Positions 18,297 to 27,086 of a stretch of 64,000 bases of DNA are shown here, in pieces (position 1 is the first letter of the stretch; each line of letters starts with the position of its first letter). The stretch is taken from positions 56,817-120,816 of the forward strand of contig JAFDYT010000011.1 of assembly GCA_018266055.1 (NCBI GenBank). Reading direction: 5' to 3'. This stretch comes from Bacteroidota bacterium (GTDB lineage: Bacteria > Bacteroidota > Bacteroidia > Cytophagales > Cyclobacteriaceae). Made by a program: the position numbers and the translations under genes. The notes below the pieces were generated by a model. The model worked only from the letters and a program-made list of their open reading frames with translations, was not told where the DNA came from and made no database searches.

Positions 18297-18324
18297 GATT
18301 TGACGGTCAGAACCAAGTCAAATC
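18297..18324. promoter_or_regulatory. Inverted repeat GATTTGAC-N12-GTCAAATC, candidate operator
   Basis: A perfect 8-bp dyad with a 12-bp spacer, just before the preferred ATG (18332) of the unknown gene. A third copy of the octamer, extended to AGTCAAATCC, lies at 18202-18211 inside the putative SusC promoter. Three copies in one divergent intergenic region of about 180 bp suggest a shared regulator. The dyad could also form a weak leader hairpin in the mRNA. Confidence 0.5.
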
Positions 18325-18331
18325 CGGGATC

Positions 18332-19330
18332 ATGATTCCTCTTAAAATCCGTCAGGCCATTCAAAATCATCCGGAGTTAACCAAAGCCCTTGCGCAAGCC
18401 GACTTGAGTACGGATTGGAAAAAATTCAACCGCACTGTTTTCGATTTTATCGCTCGTCACATCAGCAAAGTGGTGACTCAACGCGCGCTGGAAAGTCCGC
18501 AATTAGTCCATGAAAAAATCATTATCGGCAAAGACCAATTGCAAAGACTCAGTGAAGAAAAGAAATTAAAAAGCGAAGACGATTTTCTTCAGTGGCTTAG
18601 CGCGACCAAAAGAACCTTTCATTGGATCAGTGGAAAGACGCTGCAAAGCTATTGGCAAAATGGCCAGCCGAAAGAAACTAAACTTAATGTGCTGCTGGTC
18701 TTTCTTGGGATACCACAAAAATCATGGGACGATTGGAAAATGGTAAAGGCCTCCTCTTCTTTTTTACTCAGCCCACCGCAAAAAACAAGTTCACGAAAAG
18801 GGAATCAGGAACTCATCCGGAAATATTTTCTGGGAAGCTATTTTCTATATTATTCAAAGTCGGACTTGAGTCCTACGCTGATTAAAGCACCTTTTACATT
18901 GGCAGAAGATGAACAGGGGAACCTCGTTGCCGAGACAATCACCGAGGGACACCTCTACCGCAGCAGTCTGATCGAGCTGCGTGAGGGCATTCTTTACATT
19001 CATTGCGAGAATCTCGTCTTCAACGAAAAGGAAAATCACATTTTCAACGTCGGTAATGAAACCAATCCTGAAGTATTATTTGGTATTTCCAACACGATCA
19101 GCGTAAAAAGTAAACTAGCTATTGGCATTCGAAATGTATTGATTCGCCAAAAGAAGCCATTCACTACCGAGACGTTCGCTGAAAAAGAAATCAATTTTGC
19201 AGAAAAGAATAACCTTAGCGACGAAGAAGCTACAGCGCTAGCGTATTTCAGAATGCAAAAAACAAACGTAATCAGCGCACATCACTGCTGTTCGCTTGAA
19301 GTACTTAAAAAGGAAATTATCAGGAAATAG
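18332..19330 (+). CDS. Protein of unknown function, possible regulator
   Basis: A 332-residue protein that I cannot assign to a named family. The ATG at 18332 is chosen; an open frame also runs back to a TTG at 18290. No signal peptide or membrane segment is visible. The region around 85-130 (TFHWISGKTLQSYWQNGQ...LNVLLVFLGIPQKSWDDW) resembles the small helical module in many Bacteroidota proteins of the type 'TL..Y..G......TL..LA.FLGY.SW', which looks like a DNA-binding or death-like helical domain; that is inference. The C-terminal half (from LIRKYFLGSYFLYY) is beta-rich and might sense a ligand. It is divergent from SusC with repeated octamers between them, and its 3' end overlaps the histidine kinase gene tail to tail by 11 bp. 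Confidence 0.7.
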   Translation: MIPLKIRQAIQNHPELTKALAQADLSTDWKKFNRTVFDFIARHISKVVTQRALESPQLVHEKIIIGKDQLQRLSEEKKLKSEDDFLQWLSATKRTFHWISGKTLQSYWQNGQPKETKLNVLLVFLGIPQKSWDDWKMVKASSSFLLSPPQKTSSRKGNQELIRKYFLGSYFLYYSKSDLSPTLIKAPFTLAEDEQGNLVAETITEGHLYRSSLIELREGILYIHCENLVFNEKENHIFNVGNETNPEVLFGISNTISVKSKLAIGIRNVLIRQKKPFTTETFAEKEINFAEKNNLSDEEATALAYFRMQKTNVISAHHCCSLEVLKKEIIRK

Positions 19331-20618
19331 CCGCTTTGGGAATCGACACGAAAAACGTGGTACCCTGGCCATACTGCGAGGTCACTTCAATGCGCCCATG
19401 GATCTTCTCAATGGCCTCTTTTACAATGAATAATCCCAGGCCCGTGCCTTCGGCGTGGCGGTGAGCACGATAAAACATGCCAAAGATGTTCTTCAGGTTT
19501 TCTTCACGGATGCCCGAACCATTATCTTCTATAACAATTACCAGAAAAGCGCCTGATTCTCTTATACTAATGCGGATATAAGGCTCACTCTTGGTAAAGT
19601 CGTGGTATTTGATGGCGTTTGAAAGAATGTTTCCAAAAATGATCTGAAGGCGCACTGGATCGGAAAATACTTCTGTCTTATCCGGCACTTCCATTTGCAC
19701 TTTGATTTTTGATGCCTGTGGATAAAACCGAAGGTTTTCGAGGCTCTCCTTCATAATGGATTTTAGCATCACGCGCTCCATTTTTATCTCCTGGCGCGCG
19801 TTGCTACTGTACTCGCTGATTTTCTTAATGAAGACTTCGAGGTTCTGGGCGCGACCCTTCAGCATCGAAGTGTATTGCTTAAGTTCGTCTAAGTTATTGC
19901 TCACCTCCATCAGTTGGATCAAGCCTTGAATAGAAGTAAGCGGGGCACGAAGATCATGAGAGGCGCTGTAGAAAAATTTATCCAGTTCTGTATTTACCTT
20001 AATCAGCTCCTTGTTCTTATCCAGAATTGATTTTTCTTTCATGACCAGTGCATTCTCAGCCTTTAGGTTGGCCTGGAGAAAGTAGTATACAATGGTAATC
20101 GCGCCGATGTTGGCTCCTAAAAAACTAAATGCGAGATTTCGGTCAATATAATTTGGACTGGATGGGATCGGCAAATGATCATGCTGAAAGAACATGGTAA
20201 ATATAAACGCCCCGGTAGAAATCAAAATTATTAAAATCGCAAGCTTCAGATTTTCCGATCCATAGACCGCAATCACGCCGATATTGATACAAATCGAAAA
20301 AATAAAAACGCCGAGATCGCGAACAAGATGGTAAGAAAAGTAAAGCGCGATGAAGTTGGTGGCAATCGTCAACACTATTTTGGCCGCGAGGAAATAGGAA
20401 CTGCGATTTAAAAGCAATACTAAAACGCCTGCCAAAATACCGGCCGAGATTACAGGTAGCGGAAAGTAAAACCCGCTGATAAGATCCACAACTCCGAAGC
20501 ATGAGAGCGTGACGATGAAGATCAGGCTTAATTGCGAGATCAATAACACACGTTTATATTCCTGCGGGGATAAAACGAATCGATTTATACCTAAAATCTT
20601 ACGGACAAGCTGCTTCAA
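19320..20618 (-). CDS. Orphan membrane sensor histidine kinase
   Basis: A 432-residue kinase. Residues about 25-185 hold six hydrophobic segments with short loops, then a short coiled region, a HisKA domain with phospho-acceptor His221 in FYSASHDLRAPLTSI, and a HATPase domain with NAIKYH (N box), VIEDNGSGI (G1) and GTGLGLFIVKEAIE (G2). It should autophosphorylate and pass phosphate to a response regulator, but none is encoded nearby. The membrane part is not a known sensor domain to me. A link to the SusCD block is possible by position only. Confidence 0.92.
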   Translation of the reverse strand: MKQLVRKILGINRFVLSPQEYKRVLLISQLSLIFIVTLSCFGVVDLISGFYFPLPVISAGILAGVLVLLLNRSSYFLAAKIVLTIATNFIALYFSYHLVRDLGVFIFSICINIGVIAVYGSENLKLAILIILISTGAFIFTMFFQHDHLPIPSSPNYIDRNLAFSFLGANIGAITIVYYFLQANLKAENALVMKEKSILDKNKELIKVNTELDKFFYSASHDLRAPLTSIQGLIQLMEVSNNLDELKQYTSMLKGRAQNLEVFIKKISEYSSNARQEIKMERVMLKSIMKESLENLRFYPQASKIKVQMEVPDKTEVFSDPVRLQIIFGNILSNAIKYHDFTKSEPYIRISIRESGAFLVIVIEDNGSGIREENLKNIFGMFYRAHRHAEGTGLGLFIVKEAIEKIHGRIEVTSQYGQGTTFFVSIPKAAIS

Positions 20619-20730
20619 AAATTTTTATACTAAGTAATTTGAAAAATACAGGGTCGATTGCATCCAAACAATGACCAACCCCCCACCTAACCAAAAAATG
20701 TAGGCCTTATTGTTCGGGTCACTATATATA

Positions 20731-20764
20731 AAAAACGCAATCACCTGTTTTATAAGTGATTGCG
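20731..20764 (-). terminator. Intrinsic terminator after tRNA-Glu
   Basis: Hairpin with perfect 9-bp arms CGCAATCAC (20736-20744) and GTGATTGCG (20756-20764). On the minus strand it is followed by TTTTT (20731-20735). It lies 11 bp beyond the 3' end of the tRNA. Confidence 0.85.
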
Positions 20765-20775
20765 CTGAAATTAAG

Positions 20776-20847
20776 TAGTCCGTACGGGAATCGAACCCGT
20801 GTTACCAGAATGAAAATCTGGTGTCCTAACCCCTAGACGAACGGACC
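20776..20847 (-). tRNA. tRNA-Glu (anticodon TTC)
   Basis: The 72-nt cloverleaf folds on the minus strand. The acceptor arm is GGTCCGT with ACGGACT, the anticodon stem CCAGA/TCTGG encloses loop TTTTCAT giving anticodon TTC, and the T arm is ACGGG-TTCGATT-CCCGT. The CCA end is not encoded. It has its own promoter and terminator, so it is a single-gene unit. Confidence 0.96.
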
Positions 20848-20864
20848 ATCCTGAAAACGAGCCG

Positions 20865-20895
20865 CAAAGATAGCCCTCATCTTTTGATATGCAAA
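20865..20895 (-). promoter_or_regulatory. Promoter of tRNA-Glu
   Basis: On the minus strand TTTG (20892-20895) and TATCTTTG (20865-20872) are spaced by exactly 19 bp, matching the Bacteroidota primary-sigma consensus TTTG-N19-TAnnTTTG. The -7 box ends 17 bp before the tRNA 5' end. Confidence 0.8.
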
Positions 20896-20935
20896 CGGTG
20901 ACTGAAAATAATTACGGATATCACTACAATTTTCA

Positions 20936-20966
20936 TTGGTTTTGGCCCGAATGAAATATAATTTTG
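20936..20966 (+). promoter_or_regulatory. Promoter of gap
   Basis: TTG at 20936-20938 and TAATTTTG at 20959-20966 are separated by 20 bp, fitting the Bacteroidota -33/-7 pattern. The -7 box ends 30 bp before the GAPDH start codon. Confidence 0.7.
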
Positions 20967-20978
20967 GATCGTAAATAA

Positions 20979-21995
<1,017 letters not shown>

Positions 21996-22014
21996 CAGAT
22001 TATTTGAATTATTC

Positions 22015-22040
22015 AAAAAGACGCTTTCGGGCGTCTTTTT
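22015..22040 (+). terminator. Intrinsic terminator after gap
   Basis: Hairpin AAAAAGACGC-TTTC-GGGCGTCTTTTT, followed by further T-rich sequence. It starts 20 bp after the GAPDH stop codon. Confidence 0.92.
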
Positions 22041-22102
22041 GATTTTATTTTAATTGTATAATTAGTTAGCTTAGATATTATAACCTCCCGATAATCGCTT
22101 TT

Positions 22103-22525
22103 ATGAACGAGAAAACCTTAGTTGATCTGGATAAGGTCAAGAAAAGTTATTTTAATCTGCTGGCCGTTTTAATGTCGAGCAAGCAGATCGAAAGCAAATA
22201 CATCCGCTGCCTGGTTAAATGGGGAATTCAACTTGGCGTGAATGTATCTGACCTTAAAGAACTTGAAAAAGCGAATGCGTTAATTCCTTCTGACAAAGCC
22301 GGAAAACTGGAGGCTCTTTATCATCTCGTTTATATGATCTACCTGGACAAAGTGGTGGAAGATGTGGAACTGGAAGTAGCGTCTTCCTACGGAGTTCAAT
22401 TAGGATTCAAAAAGGAATTGGTAGGCGACCTCTTCAAATCGATCGCCACAGTAGTGTATGACAACAATTCGATACAGGATGTCAGAAAAGAAGTAGAGGA
22501 TTTTCTCAAACTCCAGAATATTTAA
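22103..22525 (+). CDS. TerB-like (tellurite-resistance fold) small protein
   Basis: A 140-residue, mostly alpha-helical protein without signal or membrane segment. The central part LEALYHLVYMIYLDKVVEDVELEVASSYGVQLGF matches the TerB-like pattern of a helix, an acidic turn (DKVVEDVELE) and a following helix with a leucine/glycine end. Such proteins are often stand-alone cytosolic modules of unknown role in Bacteroidota. Assignment is by pattern only. It follows the gap terminator and has its own AT-rich leader. Confidence 0.7.
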   Translation: MNEKTLVDLDKVKKSYFNLLAVLMSSKQIESKYIRCLVKWGIQLGVNVSDLKELEKANALIPSDKAGKLEALYHLVYMIYLDKVVEDVELEVASSYGVQLGFKKELVGDLFKSIATVVYDNNSIQDVRKEVEDFLKLQNI

Positions 22526-22712
22526 CTCCTCCCCGGACTTACCGAAAAGGTAATATCCTGACAATCAATCCAAGAAGTAGCCGCCAAGAAAAGGCTTTAT
22601 CTCTCTTTAACTTCCGAAAAAAGTTACGTTACGGATGTAGGTTTTGAGGTTCATTTGAACGATTCTCAGGCATTCTGCACGCCATCTTTGCATCACACAA
22701 ACACAAAACTTT

Positions 22713-22862
22713 ATGAATGCCATGAAGATGATTAACAATGCCGGCTTAAAAAGCCGGATACGACAAGTTTTGGTTTTGATTGCAGTAATCCTGATCGGGA
22801 TTGTGATCTCAAATCTGGTGGACGCTAAAGCGTACAATGGAGCCGCTTCGTTTTTCAAATAA
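22713..22862 (+). CDS. Small single-pass membrane protein (49 aa)
   Basis: An open frame of 50 codons starting MNAMKMINNAGLKSRI, then one strongly hydrophobic helix (QVLVLIAVILIGIVISNLV, residues 18-36) and a short tail ending ASFFK. Basic residues before the helix favour an N-in topology. ATGs at codons 4 and 6 are alternatives. A hairpin (CCGGCTTAAAAAGCCGG) lies within codons 10-15. No family recognised. It stands alone between the TerB-like gene and the aminotransferase. Confidence 0.55.
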   Translation: MNAMKMINNAGLKSRIRQVLVLIAVILIGIVISNLVDAKAYNGAASFFK

Positions 22863-22929
22863 TAGAAGGCGACTTTCCTGATTTATTGATCTATTCCCAA
22901 ATCATAGCAAGTTAAATTACCTTTGCTGA

Positions 22930-24114
22930 ATGGATTTCAGCAAAGAGATTTTTTTAACAAACCTCGCGCCAACATCGCCTTTTCCTTTTCTTATTCCCAT
23001 CGAAAAAGCCGAAGGCGCGTACCTATATAGCCCTGACGGCAAAAAATACCTGGACATGATTTCGGGGATCGGGGTTAGCAATGTCGGCCATCGGCATCCC
23101 AAAGTAGTTAAGGCCATCAAAGATCAGGTGGACAAACATCTGCACGTGATGGTGTATGGCGAGTACATTCAGTCGTCATCCAATCGGCTGGCTCACAAAC
23201 TTTCAACGCTTTTACCATCTTCACTCAACTGTGCTTACTTTGTCAATTCCGGAACGGAAGCCAACGAAGCAGCGCTGAAATTAGCCAAGCGGTTTACCGG
23301 AAGAACAGAAATAATATCGTGCAGAAAATCATATCACGGCAGCACGCATGGGTCGTTGAGTGTTTCAGGAAATGAAGTGAAGAAGCAAGCCTTTCGTCCG
23401 CTGCTGCCGGATGTCAAATTCATTGAATACAAGAATGAAGAAGACCTCCAAAAGATTACCACTCGAACAGCCTGCGTTATCATGGAGACGATTCAAGGGG
23501 ATGCTGGCGTACGCATTCCTACAAAAGAATACTTGCAGGCTGTGCGCAAGCGCTGCGATGAAACCGGGGCTTTGCTAATCCTCGACGAAATTCAATGTGG
23601 CATGGGCCGCGCGGGTTCGTTATTTGCATTCGAACAATTTGGAATTGTACCTGACATTCTCACCATCGGAAAAGCCTTTGGTGGCGGACTGCCCATCGCG
23701 GCGTTTATTTCAAGTCAGGAAAAAATGAAAACGCTGAGCCACGATCCTATGCTTGGCCACATCACTACCTTCGGAGGGAACCCTGTGTGTTGTGCCTCTG
23801 CGCTGGCCACTTTGGAAGTGATCGAAGACGAGAAACTGTTAGACACAGTCGAGGCCAAAGGTAAGCTCATCGAAAAACTCTTAACCCATCCGAAAATAAA
23901 AGAAATACGGCGCATCGGGTTGATGTTTGCTTTCGATTTTGACACCGCAGAGCGCGTGAATAGAATTGTAGAATACTGCAAAGAAAATGGCGTGATTTGT
24001 TATTGGTTTTTATCGCATCCTTACAGCTTCCGGATCGCCCCTCCCCTCAACATCTCCGAAGGAGAAATACGCCAGGCTTGCGCAACGATTTTGAGGGCAA
24101 TAGAAATTTCGTGA
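22930..24114 (+). CDS. Class III aminotransferase (third in window)
   Basis: A 394-residue class III PLP enzyme, shorter than the two GabT-like ones. NSGTEANEAALKLAKRFTGR near 106 is the phosphate loop with the motif of acetylornithine/ornithine-type members, Asp219 lies in LDEIQCGMGRAG and Lys248 in IGKAFGGGLP. The C-terminal part has SHPYSFRIAPPLNIS. The substrate could be ornithine, acetylornithine or another omega-amino compound; no arginine or lysine genes lie nearby to decide. The AI-2E family gene follows 12 bp later, so the two are likely co-transcribed. Confidence 0.88.
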   Translation: MDFSKEIFLTNLAPTSPFPFLIPIEKAEGAYLYSPDGKKYLDMISGIGVSNVGHRHPKVVKAIKDQVDKHLHVMVYGEYIQSSSNRLAHKLSTLLPSSLNCAYFVNSGTEANEAALKLAKRFTGRTEIISCRKSYHGSTHGSLSVSGNEVKKQAFRPLLPDVKFIEYKNEEDLQKITTRTACVIMETIQGDAGVRIPTKEYLQAVRKRCDETGALLILDEIQCGMGRAGSLFAFEQFGIVPDILTIGKAFGGGLPIAAFISSQEKMKTLSHDPMLGHITTFGGNPVCCASALATLEVIEDEKLLDTVEAKGKLIEKLLTHPKIKEIRRIGLMFAFDFDTAERVNRIVEYCKENGVICYWFLSHPYSFRIAPPLNISEGEIRQACATILRAIEIS

Positions 24115-24126
24115 TCTTTCTATCGT

Positions 24127-25212
24127 ATGGAAAGACCCGGCAAAAACAAAATAGACCAGATTTACAAATCCATGGTCATCATGGCGCTGGTAATTGCGCT
24201 TCTGATCATAACCAAGGATATTGTCGTTCCCATTTCTTTTGCAGCATTATTTTCAGTGGTGCTGTTGCCTTTGGTAAAGAGACTGGAAAAAAAAACAGGC
24301 CGCATTGTATCGATTACTCTCGTGCTGCTGGGTTCGTTTTTGGTGGTGGGTTTGTTCAGTTGGTTTATCGTTTCACAGTTGACAAATCTGGTATCCAGTT
24401 TGCCAGGGTTGGAAGAGAAATTCTTTCAATACATCAGCTTTGTTCGTACGTCTTTACATGATCAACTCAATATCTCCATCGAAGAGCAAGGTCAGTTGTT
24501 GAAGGAAGGCGCTAAAAATCTTTCAGCCTACGCCACAGATTTACTTTTCTCAACGTCGTATCTCCTCTATTTTTTCATCCAGGTTCCCATTTATATTTTT
24601 CTATTCTTACTGTACCGCGACCGCTTTAAAGAATTTTTATTGGCCCTCCGTCCTGATTCTACCTTGCAGTGGAAAGACGAAATTCAGCGCATGGTGCGCA
24701 GCTACATTTCGGGGCTATCGCTGGTGGTATTTATCGCCGGAGCCCTCAACAGCATAGGCCTGCTTATTCTGGGAATCGATCATGCAATTTTTTTTGGCTT
24801 CCTTTCGGGAATGCTCACCATGATTCCTTATGTAGGCATCACCATTGGAGCGACGCTTCCCACCTTGCTTGCTTTAGTCACCAAAGACAGCGCATGGTCG
24901 GCGGTGGGAGTAATCGGCGTGCACGCCTTCGTTCAGTTTCTGGAAGGTAATTTCATCACGCCAAAAATCACTGGCTCGCGCATCAGTGTCAATGCGTTGG
25001 CCGCAATCATCGCGTTGCTTATCGCCGGAAAGATCTGGGGAATCGCAGGCATGATCCTGGCCGTGCCTGCCGTTGGTATTCTCAAAATTATTCTTTCTTA
25101 CTCCAAAGAACTACGGCCACTGGTGATTCTCATTGGCGATGAAAAGCCAAGCGAACCCGAAATTATTTCTCCGCCAGCGGAGGAAATCAAAACTGAAAAT
25201 CCACCCTCATGA
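24127..25212 (+). CDS. AI-2E family (TqsA/PerM-like) membrane transporter
   Basis: A 361-residue polytopic protein with two hydrophobic pairs at the N-terminus (about 15-80), a soluble helical stretch (about 90-145) and a C-terminal membrane half. Typical motifs are DIVVPISFAALFSVVLLPLV, GFLSGMLTMIPYVG and FVQFLEGNFITPKI..SRISVNALAAIIALL. Family members export small molecules such as AI-2 or ions; the cargo here is unknown. The acidic C-terminal tail (EPEIISPPAEEIKTE) is disordered. It overlaps the next gene by 4 bp (ATGA). Confidence 0.92.
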   Translation: MERPGKNKIDQIYKSMVIMALVIALLIITKDIVVPISFAALFSVVLLPLVKRLEKKTGRIVSITLVLLGSFLVVGLFSWFIVSQLTNLVSSLPGLEEKFFQYISFVRTSLHDQLNISIEEQGQLLKEGAKNLSAYATDLLFSTSYLLYFFIQVPIYIFLFLLYRDRFKEFLLALRPDSTLQWKDEIQRMVRSYISGLSLVVFIAGALNSIGLLILGIDHAIFFGFLSGMLTMIPYVGITIGATLPTLLALVTKDSAWSAVGVIGVHAFVQFLEGNFITPKITGSRISVNALAAIIALLIAGKIWGIAGMILAVPAVGILKIILSYSKELRPLVILIGDEKPSEPEIISPPAEEIKTENPPS

Positions 25213-26537
25213 AGAAGATACTCTTATTCCTTGCAGTCATACCAGCAATGCTTCAGGCACAAAGTCTGGAGGAATTGGCAAAACAACGTGTAGAGTATCA
25301 GGAAACACCGGGCATCGCAGTGGCTTGGTTTGAAGACGGTAAAGTCAGCTATTATTCATATGGTGTTCTGAACATCGAGAGCCGCGAACCTGTAACCTCC
25401 AAATCTCTTTTCGAAATCGGATCCATCACCAAAACCTTTACCTGCTCGGCATTATCTTACCTGGTTCAAAAAAAAGAAATAGACCTTAACGAAAAAGCGC
25501 AGGCGTATCTGCCGTCAACCATCTCGCTGCCAGAAAAAAATGGAAAGGCCATCCGCATCATCGATCTGGCGACTGCCCATTCAGGGTTATCACGCATGCC
25601 GGGCAATTTCGCCCCTGTGAATGTATCTAACCCATACATTGACTACACCGACAAAGAACTTGCCGTTTATCTCAACAACTGTGAACTCAATGCCGAACCC
25701 GGCTCGCACTACGAGTACTCAAACCTTGGCATGGGACTTCTCGGTTATATCCTTACGGTGAAAAAAAACACTACCTATTCAAAGCTTGTAAAGGAAATAA
25801 TTTTTGCGCCCCTGCAAATGAAAGAGACCTTTATCAGCGGAGAGACAAAATCAAAACAACTGGCCACCGGATATATGGATAAAACACCGGTTGCCGCGTG
25901 GACGTGGGGCAATCAAAGCGTACTGACTGGAGCGGGCGGAATTGTTTCGAATACAGAAGACATGATCGCTTACTTGAAAGCCCAGTTAGCAACTACTGAT
26001 CCGATATTAAACGCTGCCTTTCAGGATGCGCACAAAGAGCGAAGCGACGCCGGTAGCCCCGACATGCAAATCGGACTTGGGTGGCACATTCGTAATCATA
26101 AATATGTGTGGCACAACGGCGGCACCGGAGGGTTTCGTTCGTTTGCCGGATTTGATCCGGAAAAGAAGCGGGCTATTGTATTGCTCACCAACTCGACAGC
26201 GGGCGTTGACGACCTCGGCTTTCACTGGCTCGACGATTCCGTTCCGTTAAAAACATTAACCAAATCGGTCACGCTTGATGCGAAGGTAGTTGGTGAATAT
26301 GCAGGCGTGTATCAAATCAGTCCTACTTTCAAGATTACTATCACCACACAAGGTTCAGACTGTTTCCTTCAGGCTACGGGCCAACCTAAACTTTCCATCT
26401 ATGCGGAAGAAGCCGATAAGTTTTTTCTGAAAGTGGTCGATGCGAAAATCGTCTTCGGTCGCGACAGCGATGGCAAGATTGAAAAACTTACGCTATACCA
26501 AAACGGAGCCGAGCGGGTAGGAAAGAAAATTCAGTAA
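25209..26537 (+). CDS. Exported serine hydrolase, beta-lactamase/DD-peptidase family
   Basis: A 442-residue protein with a signal peptide ending MLQAQS. The penicillin-binding fold is shown by Ser72-x-x-Lys75 in IGSITKTF, the YSN motif in HYEYSNLGMG, and HNGGTGGFRS as third motif. After the catalytic domain there is a small beta-barrel C-terminal domain (about 350-442, GEYAGVYQISPTFKITI). Likely a periplasmic esterase or peptidase; the class C fold does not by itself mean antibiotic resistance. Translationally coupled to the AI-2E gene. Its stop is 5 bp from the convergent hslV. Confidence 0.9.
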   Translation: MKKILLFLAVIPAMLQAQSLEELAKQRVEYQETPGIAVAWFEDGKVSYYSYGVLNIESREPVTSKSLFEIGSITKTFTCSALSYLVQKKEIDLNEKAQAYLPSTISLPEKNGKAIRIIDLATAHSGLSRMPGNFAPVNVSNPYIDYTDKELAVYLNNCELNAEPGSHYEYSNLGMGLLGYILTVKKNTTYSKLVKEIIFAPLQMKETFISGETKSKQLATGYMDKTPVAAWTWGNQSVLTGAGGIVSNTEDMIAYLKAQLATTDPILNAAFQDAHKERSDAGSPDMQIGLGWHIRNHKYVWHNGGTGGFRSFAGFDPEKKRAIVLLTNSTAGVDDLGFHWLDDSVPLKTLTKSVTLDAKVVGEYAGVYQISPTFKITITTQGSDCFLQATGQPKLSIYAEEADKFFLKVVDAKIVFGRDSDGKIEKLTLYQNGAERVGKKIQ

Positions 26538-26542
26538 TCAGA

Positions 26543-27082
26543 TCAGCCGATCTTTTCAACCACCAGATTATGATTGGTGTAAATGCAGATGTCGGCAGCT
26601 ATGTTAAGGCTTTCGCGCACAATTTCTTCCGCCGATAATTGAGGAGCGTGCTTCACCAGCGCCAGTGCCGCGGCTTGCGCATACATCGCGCCCGAGCCAA
26701 TGGCAGCAACATGGTGGTCGGGTTCAATCACATCGCCCGTGCCGGAGAGCATCAATATCTCATCTTTATTGCAACAGATCAGCATCGCCTCCAGCCGGCG
26801 CAGATAGCGGTCCATTCGCCAATCCTTGGCTAACTCAATGGCCGCGCGTTTCATGTTGCCTCCATACGCATTGAGTTTTTCGTCGAAGCGGTCAAGCAGG
26901 GTAAATGCATCGGCGGTAGAGCCGGCAAATCCTGTCAGTACTTTCCCGTCTTGCAGCTTTCGTATTTTTTTGACGTTGCTTTTTGCAATGGTATTGCCCA
27001 AAGTGGCCTGACCGTCGCCACCAATGGCGACTGACCCGTTATGATGCACCGCCAGAATTGTTGTGGAATGGATTTTCTCCAT
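26543..27082 (-). CDS. hslV: HslV, peptidase subunit of the HslUV protease
   Basis: A 179-residue proteasome-like peptidase subunit. Cleavage of the short propeptide MEKIHS exposes Thr7 of [10 protein letters not shown] as the N-terminal nucleophile; [10 protein letters not shown] and a Lys of VKKIRKL follow as in the family, and [16 protein letters not shown] is the conserved late motif. It should form a double hexamer with the ATPase HslU, which is not in this window. It starts 4 bp after the PDH E2 gene, so the two probably share a transcript. Confidence 0.95.
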   Translation of the reverse strand: MEKIHSTTILAVHHNGSVAIGGDGQATLGNTIAKSNVKKIRKLQDGKVLTGFAGSTADAFTLLDRFDEKLNAYGGNMKRAAIELAKDWRMDRYLRRLEAMLICCNKDEILMLSGTGDVIEPDHHVAAIGSGAMYAQAAALALVKHAPQLSAEEIVRESLNIAADICIYTNHNLVVEKIG

Positions 27083-27086
27083 GCGA

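Noticed and set aside
18290-18331. TTG start for the unknown gene next to susC
   Set aside because: An ATG follows at 18332, and the interval contains the dyad at 18297-18324, better read as leader or operator.
25209-26537. Antibiotic-resistance class C beta-lactamase
   Set aside because: The motifs are shared by many esterases and DD-peptidases, and a C-terminal extra domain is present; resistance cannot be claimed.
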